This document shows positions 36,401-44,036 of a stretch of 64,000 nucleotides of DNA, in pieces (the first letter of the stretch is position 1; each line of letters begins with the position of its first letter). The stretch lies in the NCBI RefSeq assembly GCF_001955695.1, contig NZ_CP019236.1:868001-932000 (forward strand), read 5' to 3'. The DNA is from Rhodoferax koreense (lineage in GTDB: Bacteria; Pseudomonadota; Gammaproteobacteria; Burkholderiales; Burkholderiaceae_C). The translations under genes and the position numbers were made by a program. The notes beneath the pieces are model-generated. The model ran no database searches and was not told where the DNA came from. It saw only the letters and a list, made by a program, of their open reading frames with translations.

Positions 36401-38119
36401 AAGGAGCTGCCTTTCTACGTGCACGGCTTCGACGTCTGCCTGCTACCTTTCCGCATTATCCCGCTGACGCTGGCGACCAACCCGGTCAAGGTGTACGAGT
36501 ACCTCGGCACCGGCAAGCCCGTGGTCGCCACGACCTTGCCCGAGACGCAGCAGTTCGGCGATCTGATCGAGACGGCCGCCACCCACGACGCGTATCTCGA
36601 TGCGGTCGCGCGCGCGCTTGCGGCCGACCCGGCTATGGGCCGCGAGGCGCGCCAGGCGTTTGCTCGTGAACAGACCTGGCGCCATCGCGCGCACGACATC
36701 GTCTCGCTGGTCGAGGCGCCGGCCGACGAGCCGCTGGTTAGCGTGATCGTCGTCACCTACAACAATCTCGCCCTCACCAAAGCCTGCCTTGCCAGCCTGG
36801 ACACCTACACGGACTATCCGGCGATGGAGATCATCGTCGTCGACAACGCGTCGGTCGACGGCTCCCCGGAGTTCCTGTGCGAGTGGGCCGAGGGCGCACC
36901 CAATCGCAAGCTAGTGCTTAACGCAGATAACCTGGGTTTTGCCGCTGGCAACAACGTGGGGCTGGAGATCGCGCGCGGTGAGTACCTGATCCTGTTGAAC
37001 AACGACACGCACGTCACGCCGGGCTGGATGCGCACGTTGATCGCGCACATGCGGCGCGACGCGACCATCGGCCTAATCGGGCCGGTCACCAACAACATTG
37101 GCAACGAGGCGAAGCTCGAGATCGCCTACGATGACATGACGCAGATGCTGGAGCGCTCGGCCGCGTTCACGCGCCGCCACCTGGGTGTGAACTTCGGGGT
37201 GCACACGGTGGCTTTCTTCTGCGTGGCTATGCCGCGCGGTGTCTACGAGAAGGTCGGTCCGCTGGACGAGGCCTTCGGCCGTGGCTTTTTCGAGGATGAC
37301 GACTACTGCCGTCGCGTCGAGCAGCAGGGCTTGCGTATCGTCTGTGCCGAGGACGTTTTTATTCACCATCATCTGTCGGCCTCATTCAACAAGCTCAAGC
37401 AGACCGACCGGCAGGCGCTGTTCGACCAGAACCGCGTCGTCTACGAGGCCAAGTGGGGATCGTGGAAGCCGCATGCTTACCGGCGTGATCGCGCGCCCAT
37501 GCCTCAGAACGCGGCGCGGCGCGTGCATGCCGAGGTGCCGGCCGAGTTCATTGGCTGTGCTTGGACCAACGGGCAATGCAGCGTGTGCGACCGCAACAGC
37601 CGCTTTTTTCAGGTGGCGGGCGAGGGCGGACCCGATGGCGCATGGGTCTGCGAGTACTGCCGCGCTAGCGCGCTGGAGCGCCGGCTTGCCTCTGCACTCC
37701 TTCAATGGCTGGGCGAATCCATCGGGGTGCATGCGCAGGCCTTGACGCGGTTGCCAGCGGCAGCCCTCGGTCAGCGCGTCAAGATTGGCCTCGTCGACGG
37801 CACAGCGGTGCACGCGCCGTCCTTGATCGATGCGCTCTCGCGCATCTCATGGGTCGAGCGCACGTCCACCGATACGCCGCCGGGCGTACTAGACCTAGCG
37901 ATCGGCATTACGCCACCGCCCCAGACCCTTGCCTCCACGGTGCGATCCTTGCGTGCCGGCGGCACACTGCTGGTCGCCGCGCCGCGCGAGGTCGCGGCTT
38001 CGCTCGCGCGAACGGGTGAAGAGATCGCCGACATCGACCTCTTGCATGCCGCGGACGATTTGCCCCAAGCGGCCGTGCAAGGCATCGACCTGCTCCAGTT
38101 CCGGAGGGTCGGAGCGTGA
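33485..38119 (+). CDS. 1544-residue multi-domain glycosyltransferase / methyltransferase
   Basis: The order seen is as follows. A GT17-like glycosyltransferase spans residues 1 to about 275 (IISDADEIPRPE). A class I SAM methyltransferase covers about 285-520 (VLDIGSG from 307, DYVTAVDVFEHI). Seven 7-residue units of AALADRD type occupy 565-613. A GT4-like domain covers about 700-1075 (NPVKVYEYLGTGKPVVA near 1001). A GT2 domain covers about 1084-1350 (LVSVIVVTYNN, NNDTHV with Asp1174). A Cys4 motif (C1365, C1368, C1389, C1392) is followed by a tail of about 150 residues. It probably builds and perhaps caps the polysaccharide. The frame is intact throughout. Confidence 0.87.
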   Translation: MTRIFDSFIFFNELDLLEIRLNLLAPHVDRFVLVEATRSFQGQPKPLHFADNRQRFAAFLGKIEHVVVDDFPEGASAWDREHFQRDAIMRGLGDCAAEDLVIISDADEIPRPEAIPSELEAGMVALLNQRLFYYRLNMGCVEMSHLPCSAVVQRRDLESPATLRRRIVASHSVMLAQGVAAAAATGPFRIIEDGGWHFSYLGSAQDAVAKIEAFAHDEFNAPQFKDLDAIEDAIDSGRDLLGRSLTFQIVPDTQLPRYVQDHRSALLAKGLLAISNPANTMLFDQYSRYQACADLLKLGGVGDENTVLDIGSGPECLFKRFIPGSQMYFVDPLIPTGTEPACLANDVFSPMLDGRQFDYVTAVDVFEHIAPAQRDPFIDRLSSLCGRGLVIGFPCNDATDAVQVDDHIEKAYRETYGRDYSWLEEHQTYGLPSLARTVTRLETAGWHCQVVGHGHAPWLQTLLTFVINTWETPSLRELALHVSRIFNRDLYRHDFKAPFYRQFIVATRQPLPPLAQHFACAEDGDGEARFHELMDEAHRSLLTKSLHLLEEKQAKVERVQAAHDAALADRDAALAHRDAALAQRDTSLADRDIALADRDTALADRDTALAARNQVQSTLDANQAALQGVLASKSWRLTRPMRVAMRWARYGVDSADLRKLENALKTRVARLPLPAPVRNQLRSAYHGIRRSVRVTQPAAPGLVVLESARPAPRVAGHADYIFWGVIDWHFRHQRPQHLAQAIAATGRRVFYVSAHLADNAGPGFTAEPLDEAGRLFQIRLYVRGAPPIYHRAPDAAVMAQLRASVGELLEWADCGRVISLVQHSFWHGVASVLPNSRLVYDCMDHHEGFGNNDAGILALEQQLLRDADVTIATSAWLAEVLTPRTAHCHIVRNAGDYQHFARIPDTMFRDPGGRKVIGYIGAIAEWFDLELVEKIARRFADCLVLLVGNDSAGAAAHLSNVPNVQFTGELSYKELPFYVHGFDVCLLPFRIIPLTLATNPVKVYEYLGTGKPVVATTLPETQQFGDLIETAATHDAYLDAVARALAADPAMGREARQAFAREQTWRHRAHDIVSLVEAPADEPLVSVIVVTYNNLALTKACLASLDTYTDYPAMEIIVVDNASVDGSPEFLCEWAEGAPNRKLVLNADNLGFAAGNNVGLEIARGEYLILLNNDTHVTPGWMRTLIAHMRRDATIGLIGPVTNNIGNEAKLEIAYDDMTQMLERSAAFTRRHLGVNFGVHTVAFFCVAMPRGVYEKVGPLDEAFGRGFFEDDDYCRRVEQQGLRIVCAEDVFIHHHLSASFNKLKQTDRQALFDQNRVVYEAKWGSWKPHAYRRDRAPMPQNAARRVHAEVPAEFIGCAWTNGQCSVCDRNSRFFQVAGEGGPDGAWVCEYCRASALERRLASALLQWLGESIGVHAQALTRLPAAALGQRVKIGLVDGTAVHAPSLIDALSRISWVERTSTDTPPGVLDLAIGITPPPQTLASTVRSLRAGGTLLVAAPREVAASLARTGEEIADIDLLHAADDLPQAAVQGIDLLQFRRVGA
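35177..35323 (+). repeat. 21-bp tandem repeat (seven units) encoding heptads
   Basis: Seven consecutive 21-base units of the type GCGCTTGCCGACCGGGAT plus one codon encode AALADRD, AALAHRD, AALAQRD, TSLADRD, IALADRD, TALADRD and TALAARN. The unit length keeps both reading frame and heptad register. It lies between the methyltransferase and the GT4-like domains of the 1544-residue protein. Confidence 0.9.
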
Positions 38120-40593
38120 ACCTCCCTTCGCATCGATGGGCTTGCCTAAGCACGCTGGCCGTGCTCGCGCTCCTGGCCGCTGGTGCGGCGTGGATGCTCA
38201 CCGGCCTGAAGGCGTTGCAATGGCCGGCCGACCTGCCGAATGGCGGCCTGAACCTGCCGCTGCAGATCAAAGTCTTCTTGGCGGCGGTGGTGATCGCACG
38301 CCTGGTGACGACCGTCTTGCGCATTCCTGCATGGGTGGTGGTCACGCTGTTCGCCGTGGCCTGCGCCCTCGCCAGCGGCCATGGCGCGGCTATTCCAGCA
38401 TTAATGGTGGTGTCGCTGTCCTGGGCGGTCACCGGCCGGTTGGTGTTGCGGCTGCTGGGTCTTCGCCGCCCGCCCGAGGGCTGGCAGGCCCTCCTCGCGG
38501 GCGCCGGCTTCTTCGCCACGCTGGTCGAAGTGCTGGCGGCGCGCCCGTGGCACCAACCCTGGACCTGGCTGATCGTACTGCTTCTGCCCGTGGTGGTGGC
38601 CCGGCGCGAGACAAGCGCTGTACTGGCCGAGTTACGCGAAGCATTCGATGCCGCGCGCAGGCCGCTCGCGCAGCGCGCAGGCTGGCTGGACGCGGCGATC
38701 GCTGCTGTCGCTACGATTTATGTTGCCGTAGCCTATCTACCCGAGATTGGCTACGACGCGTTGGCAATGCACTTGTTCGCGATCCATCAGCTCGAGACCC
38801 GCCATGCCTGGAGCTTTGATGCGCAGACCTACATCTGGGCCGTGATGCCCATGCTGGGCGACTGGGTCTTCGCCATGCCCTACATGTTGGGCGGAGAGAC
38901 GGCCGCACGTCTGGCGAACGTGGGTTTCCTGTTCGGCATCGCGGCCATGATCCGCGTGCTGGTGTTATGGGCCGGTGGTAATGAGCGCGGCACGCGATGG
39001 GCCGTGCTGGTCTTTCTGAGCACGCCTCTCACGTTCACCGAAGGCAGCAGCCTGTTCATCGAATCAGTATGGGCCGCCTTCACGGTCGCCGCCGTGGCTA
39101 GCCTAGCACGTGCATACACCGAATCGGAGGAGGGTGCCCGCGAGCTTCTGCCATGCGCTTTGTTTGTTGGTTTTGCCCTGGCAGCCAAGGCCATCACGCT
39201 GACGCTGCTGCCCTTGCTCGGTTTGGGCTTGCTACTCGGCGGTCGGAGTTGGCTTAAGCGGCGCGCTTTGCGCTTGCTGGGCTTGGGCGTGCTGGTGGTC
39301 ATTGTGGTGGGTGGTATTCCCTACCTTAAGGCCTGGCGTGTCACAGACAATCCTGTTTTCCCGTTCTTTAACGGGGTGTTCCGTTCACCCCTTTTCCCGC
39401 CCCGTAACTTCGAGAGTGCGTCGCTTTTTGGTAAGGGCGTGAGCTGGGACCTGCCGTACCGCGTGGTGTTCCATGTTGAGCGATTTCTTGAAGCGACTGT
39501 TGGGGCCGGCGGCTTCCAGTGGCTGCTGTTGATCGTGCCGGCGGTGCTGGCCCTCACGTTCGCCCGCCGCGGTCGGGCCTTAGCGCTGGCCGCCTTCGGT
39601 TTCGCTGCGCTGGTGCTGGCGTTTCAGTCGGTGAGTTACTTGCGCTATGTGTTCCCAACCTTTGTCCTGTTTGCGGCCGTTGCCGGCGTTGCGCTGTCAC
39701 CGCAAGAAGGGCTGCCGCGACTCGTACCCCAGGCCCTGATGATCGGTGCGTTCGCAGCGGTTGTATTGAATCTGCTGTTCTTCGGTTCCGGATCTCCCTA
39801 CCGCGACCTTGCGCTGCATACCGTATTTGATCGGACGGCGCGGCAGCAGTGGCTGCGCGAACGCGCGCCGATCCGCGAGGCAGTCGATACGGTGAACACG
39901 CTTAATATCAGGCGCCTTCCGGTCGCGCTGCTCGCGCCGCCCGGAGCGGTGAGCGGCGTGGGTGGCCCGCTAGATGCCGACGCTCTGACGGTTAACTATT
40001 GGTTCAATCTGAAGTTCACGAAGGCGATCCTAGACGCGGCTAACCATCCACAGGCCCTGGCGGGTGTGCTGCATGCTTCGCAAGTGGAGTACGTCATCCT
40101 CGATGGAGGATGGCCACGAGCAGGGCGTGATGCGCTCAACTCCATCACCGAACCTGTGTCCCGGCACGGCGGGCTCGCCATACGGCGGCTAGCACTGCGC
40201 TACCGCTTTAATGAAGAGTTATTGAAGGACCCCGGCTTCGAATCGGCAGGTGCGTGGTCCTTACCGGAGGGCAGCCGCGGGACTGCGGGCGCCATGACAG
40301 TCACTGTGACAGCGCCGTCGGTACAAGCCGTGCCGGTCCATCCTGGCCGACGCTACCTCAATACCATCGAGATCGCTTGCGATGAGCCTGCGCCAGCTCG
40401 CATCCAGATTAACTGGGTCGATGCTCAAGGCGCTTTCATAAAGGCCGACATTCAAGTAATCGAATGCACCAATCTCCCCTCGACCGAATCCATGGAAGTG
40501 ACTGCGCCGCAGTCGGCGGCGCAGGCGCTGGTCTATGCGAGCGCGCACACGGCTCGGCCGGTGACTTTCAAAAGGAACTCCTTTCGTCAATGA
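38116..40593 (+). CDS. GT-C-type membrane glycosyltransferase with C-terminal beta domain
   Basis: An 825-residue protein with about a dozen membrane segments. An early periplasmic loop has YLPEIGYDALAMHLFAIHQL (Asp at the GT-C catalytic position), then segments typical of ArnT/GT39-like enzymes that use polyprenyl-phosphate sugars. The last 150 residues (ELLKDPGFESAGAW onwards) look like a soluble carbohydrate-binding-type domain. The GTG start overlaps the preceding stop, and the stop overlaps the next gene, a polyprenyl-phosphate GT2, its likely donor maker. Confidence 0.78.
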   Translation: MNLPSHRWACLSTLAVLALLAAGAAWMLTGLKALQWPADLPNGGLNLPLQIKVFLAAVVIARLVTTVLRIPAWVVVTLFAVACALASGHGAAIPALMVVSLSWAVTGRLVLRLLGLRRPPEGWQALLAGAGFFATLVEVLAARPWHQPWTWLIVLLLPVVVARRETSAVLAELREAFDAARRPLAQRAGWLDAAIAAVATIYVAVAYLPEIGYDALAMHLFAIHQLETRHAWSFDAQTYIWAVMPMLGDWVFAMPYMLGGETAARLANVGFLFGIAAMIRVLVLWAGGNERGTRWAVLVFLSTPLTFTEGSSLFIESVWAAFTVAAVASLARAYTESEEGARELLPCALFVGFALAAKAITLTLLPLLGLGLLLGGRSWLKRRALRLLGLGVLVVIVVGGIPYLKAWRVTDNPVFPFFNGVFRSPLFPPRNFESASLFGKGVSWDLPYRVVFHVERFLEATVGAGGFQWLLLIVPAVLALTFARRGRALALAAFGFAALVLAFQSVSYLRYVFPTFVLFAAVAGVALSPQEGLPRLVPQALMIGAFAAVVLNLLFFGSGSPYRDLALHTVFDRTARQQWLRERAPIREAVDTVNTLNIRRLPVALLAPPGAVSGVGGPLDADALTVNYWFNLKFTKAILDAANHPQALAGVLHASQVEYVILDGGWPRAGRDALNSITEPVSRHGGLAIRRLALRYRFNEELLKDPGFESAGAWSLPEGSRGTAGAMTVTVTAPSVQAVPVHPGRRYLNTIEIACDEPAPARIQINWVDAQGAFIKADIQVIECTNLPSTESMEVTAPQSAAQALVYASAHTARPVTFKRNSFRQ

Positions 40594-41600
40594 GCAAAGT
40601 GCCGTCCCTCCCTGTGTCCGCCGATGATCGGATCGCTGTCGTCATCCCCAGCTTTCGGGTGACACGCCATGTACTGGGTGTGATTGAATCCATTCCCGCG
40701 CGCGTGTGGCGCATCTATGTGGTCGACGACGCATGTCCTGAGGGATCGGGACGCCTGGTCGAGCGCGACAGCCGTGACCCACGTGTGCATGTGCTGTTCA
40801 ATCTCGAGAACCAAGGCGTGGGCGGCGCGGTGATTGCAGGCTATCTGCGAGCCGCGGCCGATGGGGCGCGGGTGATTGTGAAGATCGATGGCGATGGCCA
40901 GATGGACCCGGGGCTGATCGACGACTTCGTCTTCCCGATTCTTGCCGGTGAGGCCGACTACACCAAGGGCAATCGGTTCTTCGATCTTGATCAGTTGCAA
41001 TCCATGCCGCGCATGCGCGTGTTCGGCAACGCCGCGCTTTCGCTGCTGGCCAAGTTTTCCACCGGCTACTGGGACCTGTTCGACCCAACCAACGGCTACA
41101 CTGCGATCCACGTGGACGTGCTTTCGCACCTGCCGTTGGACAAGATCAGCCGGCGTTACTTCTTTGAGACCGACATCCTGTTCCGTCTCAACGTTGCACG
41201 TGCGGTGGCTGTGGACGTGCCCATGGCTGCGCGCTATGCCGATGAGGTGAGCAACCTGAAAATCTCGCGCATCGTCGGTGACTTCCTTTTCAAGCATGCC
41301 CGCAATTTCGGCAAGCGCATCTTTTACAACTACTACCTGCGCGACATGTCCCTTGCATCGCTTGAGCTTCCTCTGGGGTTGTTCCTGTTTTTCTTCGGGG
41401 CGGTGTACGGTACTTGGCATTGGATCGAATCGGCGCGTCTCGGCATCGTGACCACGGCCGGCACCGTGATGCTGGCCGGTTTGCCCGTGCTCACCGGCCT
41501 GCAACTGGTCCTCGCGTTCTTCGGCCAGGACATCGGCTCCGTGCCGCGCCGTGTCCGCCACTCGACCGGACCCCGCTTGCGCGCCAGGAGGCTGCCATGA
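40590..41600 (+). CDS. GT2 polyprenyl-phosphate sugar transferase (DPM1-like)
   Basis: A 336-residue enzyme: AVVIPSFRVTRHV, YVVDDACPEGSG, KIDGDGQMDPGLIDDFV and the KGNRFFDLDQLQSMPRMR stretch match dolichyl/polyprenyl-phosphate mannose synthase-like GT2s. Two membrane segments close to the C-terminus (LPLGLFLFFFGAVYG and TVMLAGLPVLTGLQLVLAF) fit bacterial members. It should load a sugar from a nucleotide donor onto undecaprenyl phosphate. It overlaps both neighbours by 4 bases. Confidence 0.87.
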   Translation: MSKVPSLPVSADDRIAVVIPSFRVTRHVLGVIESIPARVWRIYVVDDACPEGSGRLVERDSRDPRVHVLFNLENQGVGGAVIAGYLRAAADGARVIVKIDGDGQMDPGLIDDFVFPILAGEADYTKGNRFFDLDQLQSMPRMRVFGNAALSLLAKFSTGYWDLFDPTNGYTAIHVDVLSHLPLDKISRRYFFETDILFRLNVARAVAVDVPMAARYADEVSNLKISRIVGDFLFKHARNFGKRIFYNYYLRDMSLASLELPLGLFLFFFGAVYGTWHWIESARLGIVTTAGTVMLAGLPVLTGLQLVLAFFGQDIGSVPRRVRHSTGPRLRARRLP

Positions 41601-42394
41601 GGTGGCTGCTAGACAGGCTCGCCGACCCGAGTTTGCGGGGAATGAACGTGGACAGCACCGACCGTCTGTCTATGCACGGTGCGATGCTGCAACGCAAGCG
41701 CATGCTGCGCGAGGTATTCACCGAATTCCACCACCTGTTCGAGCGGTTGGACCGGCGCTTTCTAAGCGGTACAGGCCTGCGCATCGAACTGGGGGCCGGC
41801 GTGGCGCCAATGCGCGAAAGCTATCCTGATGTCATTTCAACCGACGTGGTTGCCGGTCCGCACCTGGACCGGGTGCTCGACGCCCTGGCCATGGACCTGC
41901 CAGACCACTCGGTGCGAGTCTTCTTCGGGCAGAACTGTTTCCACCACTTCCCCGACCCTGACCGCTTCTTCGACGAACTGCAGCGCGTGCTCACGCCCGG
42001 GGGCGGCGCGGTGATCCTCGAGCCCTATTACGGCCCATTCGCGGGGATGCTGTTCAAGCGCCTGTTCCGCACCGAGGGTTTCGACAAATCCGCGCCCGGT
42101 TGGCAGACCGATGCCAGCGGCCCAATGAACGGCGCCAACCAGGCCTTGAGTTACTTGGTGTTTGTGCGTGACCGCGAGGCCTTCCTGCGACGCCATCCGG
42201 GCCTGGAGATCGTGCACCATGAGGTGCTGCCCAATTACCTCAAGTACCTGTTGTCCGGTGGCCTGAATTTCCGCCAGCTGTTGCCCGACGGCGCCACTGG
42301 CCTGGTGGAATTCGCGCAACGCTGTCTCTCGCCCATGAACCGGTGGCTGAGCCTGCACCATGTGGTGGTGATTCGCAAGCGGGTAGCGGCGTGA
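41597..42394 (+). CDS. SAM-dependent methyltransferase
   Basis: A 265-residue class I methyltransferase: LRIELGAGVAPMRESYPDV (SAM-binding glycine loop near residues 61-70), VRVFFGQNCFHHFPDPDRFF and LTPGGGAVILEPYYGP. No membrane segment. It sits between a polyprenyl-phosphate GT2 and a GtrA gene with 4-base overlaps. A lipid-linked or polymeric sugar is the likely acceptor, but no acceptor is evident from sequence. Confidence 0.82.
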   Translation: MRWLLDRLADPSLRGMNVDSTDRLSMHGAMLQRKRMLREVFTEFHHLFERLDRRFLSGTGLRIELGAGVAPMRESYPDVISTDVVAGPHLDRVLDALAMDLPDHSVRVFFGQNCFHHFPDPDRFFDELQRVLTPGGGAVILEPYYGPFAGMLFKRLFRTEGFDKSAPGWQTDASGPMNGANQALSYLVFVRDREAFLRRHPGLEIVHHEVLPNYLKYLLSGGLNFRQLLPDGATGLVEFAQRCLSPMNRWLSLHHVVVIRKRVAA

Positions 42395-42789
42395 CTTTCC
42401 TGCGGTATGGCCTGGTCCAGTTGTTTGCCTACGGTATCGATTTCGGCGGCTTTCTGCTGCTGATGTCGGTCGCTGGCCTGGCGCCGTTGACGGCCAACCT
42501 AGTGTGCAAGTTTGCTGCCGGCGTGTTCGCCTTCGCGGCGCACCGGCGCTTCACCTTCCGCGTGGGTGACGCTGGCAGTTCGCTGGGGCAGGGCGTTCGC
42601 TACTTCGCGCTGCTGGGGCTAAACATTCCGCTGACCACCGGTTTGCTGGCGTTACTGCTGCGGTGGTTTTCGCATCCCGCAGTGGCGAAGTTCATGGCCG
42701 ACGTCCTGATCCTGGTGTTCACCTACTGGGTCAGCAAGAAGCTGGTTTTCGAGCAGCCTCGTAAGCCACAGGACGGACCGCTGAAATGA
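42391..42789 (+). CDS. GtrA-family membrane protein (first copy)
   Basis: A 132-residue protein with four hydrophobic segments: FLRYGLVQLFAYGIDFGGFLL-type start, then ANLVCKFAAGVFAFAAHRRFTF and the C-terminal VLILVFTYWVSKKLVFE. This matches GtrA-like flippases that turn undecaprenyl-phosphate sugars to the periplasmic face. The GTG start at 42391 overlaps the methyltransferase stop. It probably serves the GT2 at 40590 and GT-C at 38116. Confidence 0.87.
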   Translation: MTFLRYGLVQLFAYGIDFGGFLLLMSVAGLAPLTANLVCKFAAGVFAFAAHRRFTFRVGDAGSSLGQGVRYFALLGLNIPLTTGLLALLLRWFSHPAVAKFMADVLILVFTYWVSKKLVFEQPRKPQDGPLK

Positions 42790-44036
42790 AGGTGATGGTG
42801 ACCGGAGCAGGCGGCTACATCGGCCGGCGCGTCGTCGCAGCGCTCGAGGCGCGCGGCGACGATGTGATCGCCGCAGCGCGCCGGCCGGTCGCTGGGTGGT
42901 CGTGGTATCCGTTCGACCTCGGCCGCCCATCGGACATCACCCTGCCTGCCGGCACCCAGCTCGTCATCCACTTGGCGGCCGACACCTCCGGGCGCGGCAT
43001 GCTGTCGCCCGCCAGCGAGATTGCCAGCGCGCAGGCCCTGGCCGACCAATCGAAGGCGGCCGACGCCCGCCTGGTGTTTGTCTCCAGCCAGACGGCGCGC
43101 GAGGACGCGCCGACCGATTATGGCCGCACCAAGTGGCGCATCGAGCGCATCGTGTTGGAAGGGGCGGGCGTCGTGGTGCGGCCGGGCCAGGTGTATGGCG
43201 GTGCTGCTACCGGCCTGTTCGGCACGCTGGTGGGGCTGGTGCGTCGCCTGCCACTGCTGCCTGCGCTGCTGCCGGCACCCAGCGTGCAGCCTGTGCACGT
43301 GGACGACTTGGCGCAGGCCATTGTGGCTGCTGGTGCGGCGATGGCGGGCGCGACGGTCTTCCAGGTGGGTGAGCCCGAGCCGGTTTCCTTTACCGAATTT
43401 TTGCGCGCGATTGCGCAGCATCGCCTCCGTCGCTGGCGCCTTTTCGTTCCCGTGCCGGTCGTGCTAATTGAACTTGCGCGCCGTGCCAGCTTTCACCGCG
43501 TGGACGCGCTGGAGCGGCTTGGCTCGCTGCTTGCGTTACAGCCCATGGACACGCGTGCTTCGCTCGATATGCTGGGTCTGTGCCTGCGCCCACTGGCTGA
43601 GGGAATGCAGCGCACGCATCGTCCACGGCGAACCCTGCTGGCTGAATCTCGGGCGGTTCTGCGCTATGTGTTAGGCACTTCGCCACGCCGCGACCTGGTG
43701 ATGCGCCATGCACGTGCTGTCGAGGCGGTGCGCGAGGCCGAACCCTTGGGCCTGCCTGACTGGGCGCTGCGCCGGCCAGCTTGGCTGCGACTGTTGGAAA
43801 GCCCGTCTGACCTCGAACTCGCATGGCGGCTGGACAGCGCCACAGCCCTGGCCGAGGCGACGCCGCAAGGCGCCGCGCTTTTCCTGCGCGTGGGCCAGCC
43901 GACCGGCCCTGCTCGCGCCGTGCTTGGCCTGTCGAGTGCGGTCTTGACCGAAGTGTTCTGGCTCTGCGTCCGGACGGTGCTGCCCCGTAGCGCGCGGCAG
44001 ACTCGGAACGCACGCACGCCGAGGGGTCGCCTATGA
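42786..44036 (+). CDS. NAD-dependent epimerase/dehydratase with C-terminal extension
   Basis: A 416-residue protein. The first about 290 residues are an extended SDR (MVTGAGGYIGRRVVAALEARG; VFVSSQTAR; YGRTKWRIE, Tyr/Lys pair) with a short variant of the catalytic segment. Residues about 290-416 are a separate arginine-rich region with LRLLESPSDLELAWRLDSATA, and I cannot place it. It sits directly before a GMC oxidoreductase, so the two may jointly oxidise and reduce one sugar. The substrate is unknown. Confidence 0.78.
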   Translation: MKVMVTGAGGYIGRRVVAALEARGDDVIAAARRPVAGWSWYPFDLGRPSDITLPAGTQLVIHLAADTSGRGMLSPASEIASAQALADQSKAADARLVFVSSQTAREDAPTDYGRTKWRIERIVLEGAGVVVRPGQVYGGAATGLFGTLVGLVRRLPLLPALLPAPSVQPVHVDDLAQAIVAAGAAMAGATVFQVGEPEPVSFTEFLRAIAQHRLRRWRLFVPVPVVLIELARRASFHRVDALERLGSLLALQPMDTRASLDMLGLCLRPLAEGMQRTHRPRRTLLAESRAVLRYVLGTSPRRDLVMRHARAVEAVREAEPLGLPDWALRRPAWLRLLESPSDLELAWRLDSATALAEATPQGAALFLRVGQPTGPARAVLGLSSAVLTEVFWLCVRTVLPRSARQTRNARTPRGRL

